64,000 nucleotides of DNA from Oceaniovalibus sp. ACAM 378 (lineage in GTDB: Bacteria; Pseudomonadota; Alphaproteobacteria; Rhodobacterales; Rhodobacteraceae). The DNA is taken from positions 62,001-126,000 of the forward strand of contig NZ_VSJK01000006.1 of assembly GCF_008085915.1 (NCBI RefSeq), in the 5' to 3' direction. The notes below the pieces were generated by a model that was given only the letters and a program-made list of their open reading frames with translations, was not told where the DNA came from and made no database searches. A program made the translations under genes and the position numbers. Shown here in pieces: positions 9,180-18,256 of the stretch; within the stretch, counting starts at the first letter, position 1; every line of letters begins with the position of its first letter.

Positions 9180-12100
9180 ATGACAGTCGTTCTTCCCAAA
9201 GATGCGTTTCAAGCCAGAATTTGTGCCGGAAACGTTTTTGTCCGTACCGCCAGCTCGGTTGCTGTGGCGGACCTGATGCTGCGAACCGGGGAATTCCGGA
9301 CTGGCTTTACGCAGATGACAGATGCCGAAACGCTAAGGGCGGGGATCAGCAGCGAAATCCAATTGCCGCTGGTCAAGGAGCCTCTTGTGAAGGCCATGCG
9401 GGGTAAATGTAAAGTTCATCTGAACAAGATGGAAGGTTGGGCACTTGAGGGGGGTCAGACTTTGCAGGTCGAGGTGTCCGATCCCTCCGAGCCGTTTTTG
9501 GTTGACCTGACCAAGGCGTTCGAACTTCCGGCGACCAACGTCAAAAAGGTGTTTCGCGTCCTTCTGGCCGCCCACCGCGCAAGCGGTGTTTTCGTCCTGA
9601 ACTTAACCAATCCCGCTGACGGGACGAAACGCTCGTTCAAGCAGAATTTCAATGTCAATAAACGCGGCGGAAAAGTTTCCGAGAAATATGAGAATGTCGA
9701 AATAGCTCTGCCGAGCCTGACCATGGATACGGTGTTGACCATGAGCGTGCAGTTTGAGCAGGCGCTCAGTGCCGAGGACTCACCTTGGTTCTTTATCGCT
9801 CAGCCGGTTCTGGCCGATGAAAAGCAAATGACCACCTCGGTGCCGATGCTGGAGTTCACTGCTGCAGATGCAGGCATGGCCGAGGCCGGGCAGTGGAGTC
9901 AGGCGGCTTTGCCAAATCTGTTGGAACCGTCCGAGGAACTCTCGCTTGATCTGGCAGGGATCACGACCGTGCTCGTTCCTGCGACCGACGCAACTGTCTC
10001 TCTTGTTCAGGACTGGGGGCATACGATCCAGCTGCGCGCTTCGGTTGACGGTGTATACAAGATCCATATCTCAAATGCCGACCCCATGATCGTGCATCTG
10101 AACGAAACCCCCACCACGATCACCTTTCCCAGCCCTTGCCTCGATGGTGGCGCACATCTTCTTCAGGTGACGGATTCGGGAGATTGCAGGCTTTTCTATA
10201 AAAACTATTTCCTGATTCCGCGTATCCTGACTCCCATTGAAGTCCTGCAAGAAGAAAGCTCGCCGCCCTTCCCAAGTGCGCTGATGAGCCAGGCCGCGCA
10301 TCGTTATGACAGCCTCAGGGCCCAAATGGCGTGCAACACGCGATCAAGTGAAGATTTTGCACAGATTGCCTGGGCGCTTTCGATCCTCGAAGGTGGGTTC
10401 GGCAATGTTAAGTTAAAGCCGCTGCGATTCCCCGAAGTTGCGGTGCCCGATGTCAGTATCGTTATCCCTGCCCACAACAAGATCGAAGTTACCTATCTTG
10501 GGCTGTGCAGCCTGCTGATGGCCTATAACACCGCCAGCTTCGAGGTGATCCTGGTCGACGATGCATCCACGGACGAAACCGCCGAGTTGGAGAACCTGGT
10601 GGAAGGGATCACTGTGATTCACAACACGCAGGCTCAGCGGTTCATCCGGGCCTGCAACGCAGGTGCGGCCAAAGCGCGTGGTAAATACGTCGTGTTGCTG
10701 AACAACGATGTGGAAGTGACCACAGGCTGGCTTGATGAGTTGATCGCCGCCTTTGAGCGGTTCCCGAATGTCGGCTTGGCCGGGGCAAAGTTGCTTTACC
10801 CCAACGGGCAATTGCAAGAGGCCGGCGGGATCATATGGGGCACTGGCAACCCGTGGAACTATGGCAACCGGCAAAACCCCTGGGAGCCGCGGTTTTCATA
10901 TGCCCGACAGGCGGACTATCTGTCGGGTGCTGCCATGATGACCACACGCGACATCTGGAACGAGGTGGGGGGCCTGTCCTCTTATCTGGAGCCGATGTAT
11001 TTTGAGGACACGGATTTTGCCTTCAAGGTCCGCGATGCCGGATACAGCACATGGTGCATTCCGAGTTCGGTCGTCTATCACTACGAAGGCATGACAAGCG
11101 GCACCGACACGTCATCCGGCTTCAAACAGTTTCAAGAGGTTAACCGGCCAAAATTCAAGCGCCGCTGGTCCAAGGCATTCGCAAACTTCAGCCCCGATGG
11201 CCAGAATCCGGACTTTGAGAAAGACCGCGGTATCGTCGGGCGGGTGCTGTTCATTGATCACGAGATGCCCCGTCCAGACCGTGACGCTGGCAGCTATGCT
11301 GCAATCAAGGAGATCGAACTGGTTCAATCCCTTGGCTATAAGGTGACATTCCTGCCTCGCAATCTGGCACATATGGGGCGCTATACTGATGACCTGCAAC
11401 GCATGGGCGTTGAAGTGATCTATGCGCCGTTCTTTCTGTCGGTCGGGAGTTATCTTGAGAAGTACGGCAAAGATTTTGATGCTGTCTATATCACGCGCTA
11501 TTATGTGGCCGATGACCTGCTGAGCAACATCCGTGAAAATGCGCCCCATGCCAAAGTTCTTTTCAACAACGCCGATCTGCATTTCCTGCGGGAATTGCGC
11601 ACCGGACTTGCTGCCGGAGACGCAAATCAGGTGGCCGAAGCCGGCCGGACCCGCGAAATGGAATTGAATGTGATGCGGCGCGTCGATGTCGTGTTATCCT
11701 ATAATGACGTAGAGCATTCCGTCATTACCTCGCATATCGATGGGGCGGTGCCGGTCGTCAAATGCCCCTGGGTGGTCGAACTGTCGGACAACCCACCCCC
11801 CTTGGCCGAGCGGAGTGGAATTTCATTCCTTGGCAGTTTCAGGCATCACCCGAATGGCGACGGAGTGAAATGGTTTGTGAATTCTGTAATGCCACTGGTG
11901 AAATCCGCCCATCCTGATCTGAGCCTCACGATCTATGGGTCCGGCATGGGCGACGATATCAAGTCATTGGCCGCAAGCAACATTCATCCCGAGGGGTTCA
12001 TCGAGGATATTGCCGATGCTTACGACCGGTTCCGCATCTTCGCGGCGCCGCTGCTGTCGGGCGCGGGCATCAAGGGCAAAGTTCTGTCTGCACTGGCGCA

Positions 12101-12350
12101 CGGCATTCCTTGTGTCCTGACACCGGTCGCCGCCGAAGGCGTGGGCCTTCGCCACGGTCACGACTGTTTCATCGTCAAAAGCCCCAAGGACTGGGCCGAG
12201 GCGATCGGGCAACTGCAAACCGACGACGCGTTGTGGCAGAGAATGTCGGACAACGCGCGTGCCTATGTCGCCGACGCGTTTTCCTTCGAGAAGGGGCGTG
12301 AAATGATGCGTGAGGCATTCGAAACCGTTGATTTGTATCAATCGAATTAG
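9180..12350 (+). CDS. large bifunctional glycosyltransferase (GT2 plus GT4-like)
   Basis: A 1056-residue cytoplasmic protein. Residues 1 to about 415 match no domain I recognise. About 420-690 is a GT-A family 2 domain: VSIVIPAHNK, the DDASTDE nucleotide-binding motif, LLNNDVEVT (DxD-like), and YFEDTDFAFKVRDAGY with the catalytic acidic residues. About 690-1056 is a GT-B family 4-like domain: GRVLFIDHEMPRPDRDAGSY, then LSGAGIKGKVLSALAHGIPC near 960. Such fusions build extracellular polysaccharide, O-antigen or glycan chains. The start is ATG 9180 with only weak upstream purines. A sulfotransferase-like gene follows on the same strand, suggesting a sulfated surface glycan (inference). Confidence 0.85.
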   Translation: MTVVLPKDAFQARICAGNVFVRTASSVAVADLMLRTGEFRTGFTQMTDAETLRAGISSEIQLPLVKEPLVKAMRGKCKVHLNKMEGWALEGGQTLQVEVSDPSEPFLVDLTKAFELPATNVKKVFRVLLAAHRASGVFVLNLTNPADGTKRSFKQNFNVNKRGGKVSEKYENVEIALPSLTMDTVLTMSVQFEQALSAEDSPWFFIAQPVLADEKQMTTSVPMLEFTAADAGMAEAGQWSQAALPNLLEPSEELSLDLAGITTVLVPATDATVSLVQDWGHTIQLRASVDGVYKIHISNADPMIVHLNETPTTITFPSPCLDGGAHLLQVTDSGDCRLFYKNYFLIPRILTPIEVLQEESSPPFPSALMSQAAHRYDSLRAQMACNTRSSEDFAQIAWALSILEGGFGNVKLKPLRFPEVAVPDVSIVIPAHNKIEVTYLGLCSLLMAYNTASFEVILVDDASTDETAELENLVEGITVIHNTQAQRFIRACNAGAAKARGKYVVLLNNDVEVTTGWLDELIAAFERFPNVGLAGAKLLYPNGQLQEAGGIIWGTGNPWNYGNRQNPWEPRFSYARQADYLSGAAMMTTRDIWNEVGGLSSYLEPMYFEDTDFAFKVRDAGYSTWCIPSSVVYHYEGMTSGTDTSSGFKQFQEVNRPKFKRRWSKAFANFSPDGQNPDFEKDRGIVGRVLFIDHEMPRPDRDAGSYAAIKEIELVQSLGYKVTFLPRNLAHMGRYTDDLQRMGVEVIYAPFFLSVGSYLEKYGKDFDAVYITRYYVADDLLSNIRENAPHAKVLFNNADLHFLRELRTGLAAGDANQVAEAGRTREMELNVMRRVDVVLSYNDVEHSVITSHIDGAVPVVKCPWVVELSDNPPPLAERSGISFLGSFRHHPNGDGVKWFVNSVMPLVKSAHPDLSLTIYGSGMGDDIKSLAASNIHPEGFIEDIADAYDRFRIFAAPLLSGAGIKGKVLSALAHGIPCVLTPVAAEGVGLRHGHDCFIVKSPKDWAEAIGQLQTDDALWQRMSDNARAYVADAFSFEKGREMMREAFETVDLYQSN

Positions 12351-12689
12351 GTGGATGGACGTCGCGGCGCTCCCACAGGGTCGCCTGCGGGCAAAAGTTC
12401 TGCCAAAGGACACTCAAAGATAAAGTGTCGTGATGCGGATTTGCGCCCCTACAAACAGCACAGGGCGGTAAGGCGCCCTTGCAACACATGGCAAACCGGA
12501 ACAAACTCGGGTCGGGACTGCTCACGAAACGCCATAACCCTGCCGGGATGCAATGGAGATATGTAGGAAGCGCTTTCATTCGAGACGGGTGAGGTACGGT
12601 GCAGAAGGCCGCGAAGTTTCAGGGTCTTGCCGATCTCACGAGTACGATGAATTCAACGCCACCCAATCCTGCGAATTGGAGAAAAGACT
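12351..12689. other. 339-bp intergenic region, no supported gene
   Basis: Gap between the glycosyltransferase and sulfotransferase genes. No family-like frame, no tRNA and no clear intrinsic terminator was found. The last 15 bp carry the GGAG ribosome-binding site of the downstream TTG start. Confidence 0.5.
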
Positions 12690-13406
12690 TTGCGGACTGT
12701 AATACTTCACTATCATCTGTTCAAAAATGCAGGGACGTCTTTAGATAGAATTCTCCAGAAATTCTTTGGAAATGCTTGGGTCACGCGCGAATTTTCGGGA
12801 CCGGGTGCCAATACGGATCTGGTTGAAGATTGGATCAAAGAAACACCCGACGCCCGTGTCTATTCATCCCATACAATGACCGGGAAAATGCCAGAGGTTG
12901 AAGGGGTGCGCATCATTCCGGTTATATTTCTGCGCGATCCATTGGCCCGGATCCGTTCGGCCTATAAGTTTGAGCAGCAACAGGATTCCGACGGTATGGG
13001 GGCCCGGTTGGCAAAGGAAACCGACTTCAATGGCTATGTCCGTGCGCGTCTTGACCACAAGAGCGACCGGCAGTGCCGCAATTTTCATGTCTCCCGGCTG
13101 GCAAACCTGAAGCCCGGATCAGAAAGCGAACTTGAGCGTGCCAAACAGATGGCCGAGTTTTTCCGGTCCCATGGGGTATTGGGGTTTGTGGAGAGCTTTG
13201 ACGCATCCGTTGCGGAGCTGGCCAAAAAAATCGAGCCTGAATGGCCGGATTTCACCTGGAAAAGCACGCGCAGCAACACGTCTGATAAGCGAGCCGAAAT
13301 CACAGAGCATGCCGACCTGACCGCCCTGCTTGAAGAAGCGAACGCCGAGGATATGGACCTTTTGAAGTGGGCAATGCATCCGGACCGGACGGCCCGCGCA
13401 TTGTGA
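12690..13406 (+). CDS. sulfotransferase family protein
   Basis: A 238-residue protein resembling the Sulfotransfer_2/HS2ST-like family, which transfers sulfate from PAPS to glycans or other acceptors. The 5'-phosphosulfate-binding loop is HLFKNAGTSLD (residues 9-19). The 3'-phosphate-binding region is FLRDPLARIRSAYKF near residue 80. No signal peptide or membrane segment is visible. The chosen start is TTG 12690, since GGAG lies 8 bp upstream (12678-12681) and the P-loop begins within ten residues. No ATG in frame would keep the P-loop. It follows a large glycosyltransferase, so the acceptor may be that enzyme's glycan. A fused sat/cysC that can make PAPS lies at 26-28 kb. Confidence 0.75.
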   Translation: MRTVILHYHLFKNAGTSLDRILQKFFGNAWVTREFSGPGANTDLVEDWIKETPDARVYSSHTMTGKMPEVEGVRIIPVIFLRDPLARIRSAYKFEQQQDSDGMGARLAKETDFNGYVRARLDHKSDRQCRNFHVSRLANLKPGSESELERAKQMAEFFRSHGVLGFVESFDASVAELAKKIEPEWPDFTWKSTRSNTSDKRAEITEHADLTALLEEANAEDMDLLKWAMHPDRTARAL

Positions 13407-13590
13407 TCCATTCTGTTGGTTCGGTTGCATAGGTCGTCTTTGGAGCCGGGGTTTCCTTTCCCTCAACCGAATTGGCCTACGACGTCACTGACGCACACTC
13501 CGCGCGCGGTGTGGGGGTCCAGATCGGCACCACATCACCGCGATCGTCCGCTTTCGTGCGAGCAAGTCTGCCGCACGAAATGCGGGACGA

Positions 13591-14547
13591 TCAGGGCAAA
13601 ACCGGGTTGGGCAGAGGGGTTCCGTCGAAAAACGCCGTCAGATTGTCCAGCGCCATCATGCCCATGGCCGTGCGAACCTCTTCGGTCGCGGTTCCGAGAT
13701 GGGGCAGGAGGGTGACGTTTTCCATCGCCTTCAAAGCCTCGGGCACCTTCGGTTCGAATTCATAGACGTCCAAGCCCGCTCCTGCGATTTCACCCGCCTG
13801 AAGGGCTGCGATCAGCGCAGATTCATCCACCACATCACCTCGGGCAATGTTGACGAAAACCGCCGTGGATTTCATCGCGGCAAACACCTCGGCGCCAAAC
13901 AGATGGTGTGTGTCGGGCGTTGCCGGAACCGCAGAAATCAGCACGTCGGCCATGCCTGCCAATTCATGCAGCCCCGCAATCTGACGCGCCGGGACCCCCG
14001 GATCGGCGATGGGCGAGCGATTGACGAAAGCGATGTCCATCCCGAAGCCGAAGTGACAGCGCCGCGCGATCGCCTTGCCAATTCGCCCCATACCGACGAT
14101 CCCGGCCACCTTACCGCTGACCTGCTGACCCAAAAGCTGGGTCGGATGCCAACCTTGCCAATCGCCGGCACGCAACATACGCTCGCCCTCTCCTGCGCGG
14201 CGACAGGTCATCAGCATCAGCGTCATGGCGATATCGGCGGTCGCATCCGTGACCGCGCCGGGCGTATTCGACACCGCGATTCCCGCCGCCTGAGCCGCCG
14301 CCACGTCAATATGATTGTACCCGACGCCGAAATTCGCCAGCAGTCGGCAACGCAATGCGCCGTTGAATGCCTCGGCAGATAATCCATCGCCCAGCGTTGG
14401 CAAAATGACGTCATATTGCGCCATCGCCGCCGCCATTTCGCCGGCGCTCATCGGGGTTGTATCGTCGCGTAGAGTCACGTCGAACTGCGCGCGCGCGGCA
14501 TCCAGCACGGTATCGGGCAGGCGGCGAGTGATCAGCAGTGTTGGCAT
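13591..14547 (-). CDS. D-isomer-specific 2-hydroxyacid dehydrogenase
   Basis: A 318-residue NAD(P)-dependent dehydrogenase of the glyoxylate/hydroxypyruvate reductase type. The Rossmann motif GMGRIGKAIA is central, followed by the catalytic Arg region (VFVNIARGDVVDE), Glu in GLDVYEFEP and His in LLPHLGTATEE. The substrate-side motif NFGVGYNHIDV is present. It reduces glyoxylate, hydroxypyruvate or a related 2-oxo acid in the cytoplasm; the exact substrate cannot be fixed. Its start shares a base with the end of the CsaA-like gene, in the order proC-csaA-like-dehydrogenase on the minus strand. Confidence 0.88.
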   Translation of the reverse strand: MPTLLITRRLPDTVLDAARAQFDVTLRDDTTPMSAGEMAAAMAQYDVILPTLGDGLSAEAFNGALRCRLLANFGVGYNHIDVAAAQAAGIAVSNTPGAVTDATADIAMTLMLMTCRRAGEGERMLRAGDWQGWHPTQLLGQQVSGKVAGIVGMGRIGKAIARRCHFGFGMDIAFVNRSPIADPGVPARQIAGLHELAGMADVLISAVPATPDTHHLFGAEVFAAMKSTAVFVNIARGDVVDESALIAALQAGEIAGAGLDVYEFEPKVPEALKAMENVTLLPHLGTATEEVRTAMGMMALDNLTAFFDGTPLPNPVLP

Positions 14548-14879
14548 CAGAACATCCTCCCGCCAAGCGGAACATCCATGTCGGGGCGCAGCAGCACAAC
14601 TTCGCCCGTTTCATCGGGGGTGCCGAGAACCAGAACTTCGGACATCACCGGGCCGATCTGACGGGGCGGAAAGTTGACCACGGCCAGCACCTGCCGCCCG
14701 ATCAGCGCCTCGGGTGCATAGTGTTTGGTGATTTGCGCACTGGTCTTCTTTTCGCCAATCTCGTCTCCGAAATTGACCCAGAGCCGCAACGCAGGTTTTC
14801 GGGCTTCGGGGAAAGTTTCAGCGCGGGTGATCACACCGACGCGGATATCGACTTTTTGAAAATCGTCAAAGGTAATCAT
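14547..14879 (-). CDS. csaA: CsaA-like tRNA-binding domain protein
   Basis: A 110-residue single-domain protein with the EMAP-II/CsaA oligonucleotide-binding fold. KVDIRVGVI at residues 9-17 and KTSAQITKHY and AVVNFPPRQIGP in the middle are family hallmarks. Length equals B. subtilis CsaA (110), a chaperone-like protein linked to protein export that also binds tRNA in vitro. The role in alphaproteobacteria is not established. It overlaps the proC stop by 4 bp upstream and abuts the hydroxyacid dehydrogenase downstream, so the three genes form one translationally coupled unit. Confidence 0.88.
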   Translation of the reverse strand: MITFDDFQKVDIRVGVITRAETFPEARKPALRLWVNFGDEIGEKKTSAQITKHYAPEALIGRQVLAVVNFPPRQIGPVMSEVLVLGTPDETGEVVLLRPDMDVPLGGRMF

Positions 14880-15691
14880 TGGCCCAACTCCCGGCTGCGA
14901 TTTGCGGCGGCGGCGACCGCACGTTTCATCAGGGCAGGAAATCCGGTGTCGACGTCCATCAGCACCGCAAGGGCTGCTGCTGTGGTGCCGCCGGGCGACG
15001 TGACGTTGACGCGCAACTGCCCCGGATCTTCGTTCGCGCGTTCGGCAAGTTCGCCGGCGCCGCCCACCGTCGCCTTGGCCAGCGCCAGCGCCAGATCCTT
15101 GGGCAAGCCCTCGTTTACGCCAGCCGCCGCCAGCGTTTCGATCAGGTGAAACACATAGGCCGGGCCGGAACCGGAAACCGCCGTCACCGCATCCATCTGC
15201 GATTCAGACTCCAGCCGCACGGTCTGACCCACGGCTTGCAACAAGGCCTCGGCCAGATCCATGGCGGCGCCACCCGGGCGATTGGGGACAAGCGCGGTGA
15301 TCCCCCGACCAACTGCGGCGGGGGTGTTGGGCATGGCGCGTACAATCGGCGTATCCGCGCCCAAAACCCTTTCGTAAAATGCGATTGGCGTGCCCGCCGC
15401 GACCGAAAGGAACACCGTTTCGCCGTTGCCCATGGCCGAGAGGGTCGGCAATGTCTGTTCCATCATCTGCGGCTTGACGGCAATCAGAACGAGAGCGGGT
15501 GTCTTTGGCAGGTCGGTGTTCAGGTGCACCCCTTGCGCGATCAGCCAGTCGGACGGATACGGATCAATCACCCAGACCGATGTCGCAGGCAATCCGCCCG
15601 CCAGCCAGCCCTGCAGCATCGCCGAACCCATTTTTCCGCAACCCAAAAGCACCAGCCCCCGGTCGCGCACCATGTCCATATCCATCGCCAT
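14876..15691 (-). CDS. proC: pyrroline-5-carboxylate reductase
   Basis: A 271-residue enzyme for the last step of proline synthesis, NAD(P)H-dependent reduction of 1-pyrroline-5-carboxylate. The N-terminal nucleotide motif is LLGCGKMGSAML (about residues 15-26). The C-terminal P5CR signature contains VTAVSGSGPAYVFHLIETL and LRVNVTSPGGTTAAAL. The first Met codons (MAMDMDM) leave the start ambiguous by a few residues. It is the first gene of a coupled three-gene unit with csaA and a hydroxyacid dehydrogenase. Confidence 0.93.
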   Translation of the reverse strand: MAMDMDMVRDRGLVLLGCGKMGSAMLQGWLAGGLPATSVWVIDPYPSDWLIAQGVHLNTDLPKTPALVLIAVKPQMMEQTLPTLSAMGNGETVFLSVAAGTPIAFYERVLGADTPIVRAMPNTPAAVGRGITALVPNRPGGAAMDLAEALLQAVGQTVRLESESQMDAVTAVSGSGPAYVFHLIETLAAAGVNEGLPKDLALALAKATVGGAGELAERANEDPGQLRVNVTSPGGTTAAALAVLMDVDTGFPALMKRAVAAAANRSRELGQ

Positions 15692-15857
15692 TTTTTCAGC
15701 CCCCTGATCAATCGGCGCAACCCTAGCCGCGTCGCAGTCAAGGTAAAGGGCAATCAGGTTCCGGATTCAGGAGGTTCGTGCAGACGGAATGCCAACTTCG
15801 GCCGGAATCGTTAATTTTCGGTCAATAACCGTGCAGATATGCGGCGGATTTCAGCGA

Positions 15858-16361
15858 TCACGCCCGGCCATAGGCCTCGGCGATGGCGATCTGCAGCGCA
15901 TCCTCGGGGGCGCGGTCTGCCCAGGCGACAAGCTGAAACGCCGGATAAAACCGCTCGGCCGACGAAACAGCGGCCGAGATCATCCGGTCGATCTGTTCCG
16001 GTCCCGCGAACTGTCCGCCGGCCAGAACCAGACCATAGCGGTAAACCATCAGTTTCTGCGCCGCCCAGAAAGTGAATGCGCCGGCCCAGCAGTGATCGTT
16101 GGTGGCATTCAATACTTCATAGATCTGTGGCATTCTGTGCTCGGGCGGCTCCATCTCGAACGTGCAGATCAGGCGCAGCGTTTCGTCATGACCCGACCAG
16201 GCCAGCGTGATGGAATAGGTCCGCCATTGCCCTTCAACCGCCATGGCAATTTGATCTTCGCCGACGCGGTCGAATTCCCATGCCCGGTGCTCAGCAAGGT
16301 TTTCAACGATATCAATAGGATGAATATCCTCGAACTCAAGGAACTGCTCGGAAAACGACAT
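15858..16361 (-). CDS. YbjN domain-containing protein
   Basis: A 167-residue acidic cytoplasmic protein of the YbjN (putative sensory transduction regulator) family. It contains IDIVENLAEHRAWEFDRVGEDQIAMAV in its N-terminal half (written here in parts: IDIVENLAEHRAWEF, then DRVGEDQIAM) and a central RTYSITLAWSGHDETLRLIC strand region. In alphaproteobacteria a protein of this size is usually encoded next to proC, as here (167 bp upstream of proC, same strand). The molecular function is unknown. Confidence 0.8.
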   Translation of the reverse strand: MSFSEQFLEFEDIHPIDIVENLAEHRAWEFDRVGEDQIAMAVEGQWRTYSITLAWSGHDETLRLICTFEMEPPEHRMPQIYEVLNATNDHCWAGAFTFWAAQKLMVYRYGLVLAGGQFAGPEQIDRMISAAVSSAERFYPAFQLVAWADRAPEDALQIAIAEAYGRA

Positions 16362-16822
16362 CTGCGCCTCGTATTGTTATAGCCGTTTCCGGGGTTGTTC
16401 CCTCACCACGGCTTGGTGTCCTGCCCAAGTGCGGCGCTGACTGCGCGCCGTCTTACCACATATGGTGTAGCCTACGAGACTCGGTGTAAAGTACTTAATT
16501 GGGGATAACCGAATCGGGCGGTGGATAAGTCGTGTGGCGCAGTCGCGCAACGGTGGATTTCACGCCTTGGACAGCGGGTTTCGAATTGTCGGTTCATCAC
16601 GGGAATTGCGAGCGCCGATTTTGAACTGGCGTTGAGTTTCGGTTCAATCTGTCCGTCTATCCTGCCATCGCTGTCGAGCGATCCCCTTCCGATCCGGCGA
16701 AACTCTTGCGGTGACGGCGCTCCCCTAGATTTGGATTCACAAACAGCAGCCTCTGCAATCAATCAAACCTCATGTCGTGACTGATCAGGGTGACACGCAC
16801 CACGGTCCGCACTGAAAATGGT
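16362..16822. other. 461-bp intergenic region, no supported gene
   Basis: Interval between the YbjN-like gene and the UdgX-type gene, both on the minus strand. Frames of 87-96 codons cross it without family resemblance. Near 16490-16530 the DNA is more AT-rich (AAGTACTTAATTGGGG), compatible with the promoter of the YbjN-like gene. No clear terminator for the UdgX operon was identified. Confidence 0.45.
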
Positions 16823-18256
16823 TTACTCCGGTTTCAGGCTCAATCGGTGTGCCAGCGCAAGATCCCGGCGCAGGTCATTGGCCGCCGCATGCCTTTCACC
16901 GGGATCGCGTATTCGCAAAATATAGGAGGGGTGAAAGGTCAGAACGAGCTGTGTGTCATCGGCCAATATCCGCGCTACGCCACGCCGCCCGGCCATGTCG
17001 CTGCAGTTTCCGGTAAGGGCCAGCGCGGCAGTTGCCCCCATTGCCAGAATGACTTTTGGCTTAACTGCCGCGCGTTCCGCATCCAGCCACCATTTGCAGT
17101 GCAGCACCTCGGATGTATTGGGGCGTTGATGAATGCGCCGACGCCCCTGTGGTTTGAATTTGAAATGTTTGACCGCGTTTGTCACATAGGCCTTTTCCCG
17201 GTCCAAGCCGGCCTCCTTTGCCAGTTGATCAAACAGTTTACCGGCTGGCCCGACAAACGGACGCCCTGCCAGATCCTCTTGATCACCGGGCTGTTCACCA
17301 ACAATCATGAGAGCCGCGTCCGACGGGCCTTCGCCCAGCACCGCCTGCGTGGCGTTGCAATGAAGATCGCATCGGGTGCAGGCAGAAATTGCGGCGGTCA
17401 ATTCATCCGGCGACCCCGACCAGACTGTGCCGAGCGTTGCGACGTGTTTAAGCACTTTGGCCGCCCGGAGTGGCGGAATGGTAGGCGCTGCCCGGTTCAT
17501 TTCCTGCACGCGGGCCGGAGCATTTTCAATCATCTCGGGAATAGCTGCGGTTTCGGGCATGTTCTTCCAGTATTTCTTTGGCATTTCCGACTGCATTGCT
17601 TTCACCTTCAACCGGGCCGGGTTGAAGATATTTCGGAAATAGGTGGTCCAAAGCTGCTCGCTCGCGTCTTCCGGCAGGGGTGGTTTGGCCTGACCGGCGG
17701 CAAGAGTGATCTGGCCATTGATGAATGACGCACTGACATCCGGCGTAATGATCCGCCAATCCATGTCACCGAACCGACGCGCAAAAAACGGCGCAGTCGG
17801 CTCGACCGTGTGATGGGTCGGTTCAAACCAGGCGGCGAACGAGCGGCGGGCATCCCCCGGGGTGCCAACGTCGCGAAACCGCACGAAAGCCTTCATCTTG
17901 TGCTGGCAGCGGTGCACGTTCTTTTCCATCTGGCGCAGGGCTGCAAGATCGGCATCGGCGCGATCGCTCATCAGATGCGGCGTATCGCGCAGCCGCCACA
18001 GCACCCGGTAAAGCAGGGCGAACCGCGCCGGATCATTGTGCCATACGACCGCATTGGCCAAAGCGATAAACCCGCGCGGTACTGTCACAGCGGTTTCGCC
18101 CACGGCTGGTGGATCGGTATCCCACAGCCCCGGCGGCTCCGCCTCATCGCCCCATGTGACAGACTGCGGCGGCACATTCGCGCTGATCAGCGTGCGGGCG
18201 GCATCGCGCCACGCCAGCGCGGTACCGATAGACGGCATCGTCATGCGGTGTATCAC
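16823..18256 (-). CDS. UdgX family uracil-DNA glycosylase fused to a DUF4130 domain
   Basis: A 477-residue two-domain protein. About residues 15-230 match the DUF4130 domain known as a partner of radical-SAM DNA repair proteins. About 265-477 is a family-4-like uracil-DNA glycosylase of the UdgX subgroup. Visible features are the iron-sulfur cysteines C293, C296, C300 and C387, motif A GEQPGDQED at 320-328, the R-loop GRRRIHQ at 371-377 with H376, and FHPSYILR at 441-448. In Mycobacterium UdgX the equivalent KRRIH histidine bonds covalently to the abasic sugar after uracil excision. It overlaps the radical-SAM gene by 4 bp and shares its promoter, with a LexA-box match upstream. Confidence 0.88.
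   Translation of the reverse strand: MIHRMTMPSIGTALAWRDAARTLISANVPPQSVTWGDEAEPPGLWDTDPPAVGETAVTVPRGFIALANAVVWHNDPARFALLYRVLWRLRDTPHLMSDRADADLAALRQMEKNVHRCQHKMKAFVRFRDVGTPGDARRSFAAWFEPTHHTVEPTAPFFARRFGDMDWRIITPDVSASFINGQITLAAGQAKPPLPEDASEQLWTTYFRNIFNPARLKVKAMQSEMPKKYWKNMPETAAIPEMIENAPARVQEMNRAAPTIPPLRAAKVLKHVATLGTVWSGSPDELTAAISACTRCDLHCNATQAVLGEGPSDAALMIVGEQPGDQEDLAGRPFVGPAGKLFDQLAKEAGLDREKAYVTNAVKHFKFKPQGRRRIHQRPNTSEVLHCKWWLDAERAAVKPKVILAMGATAALALTGNCSDMAGRRGVARILADDTQLVLTFHPSYILRIRDPGERHAAANDLRRDLALAHRLSLKPE

Noticed and set aside
16472-16762. A 96-codon minus-strand frame in the gap before the UdgX gene
   Set aside because: No recognisable domain, no ribosome-binding site and opposing frames of similar length.
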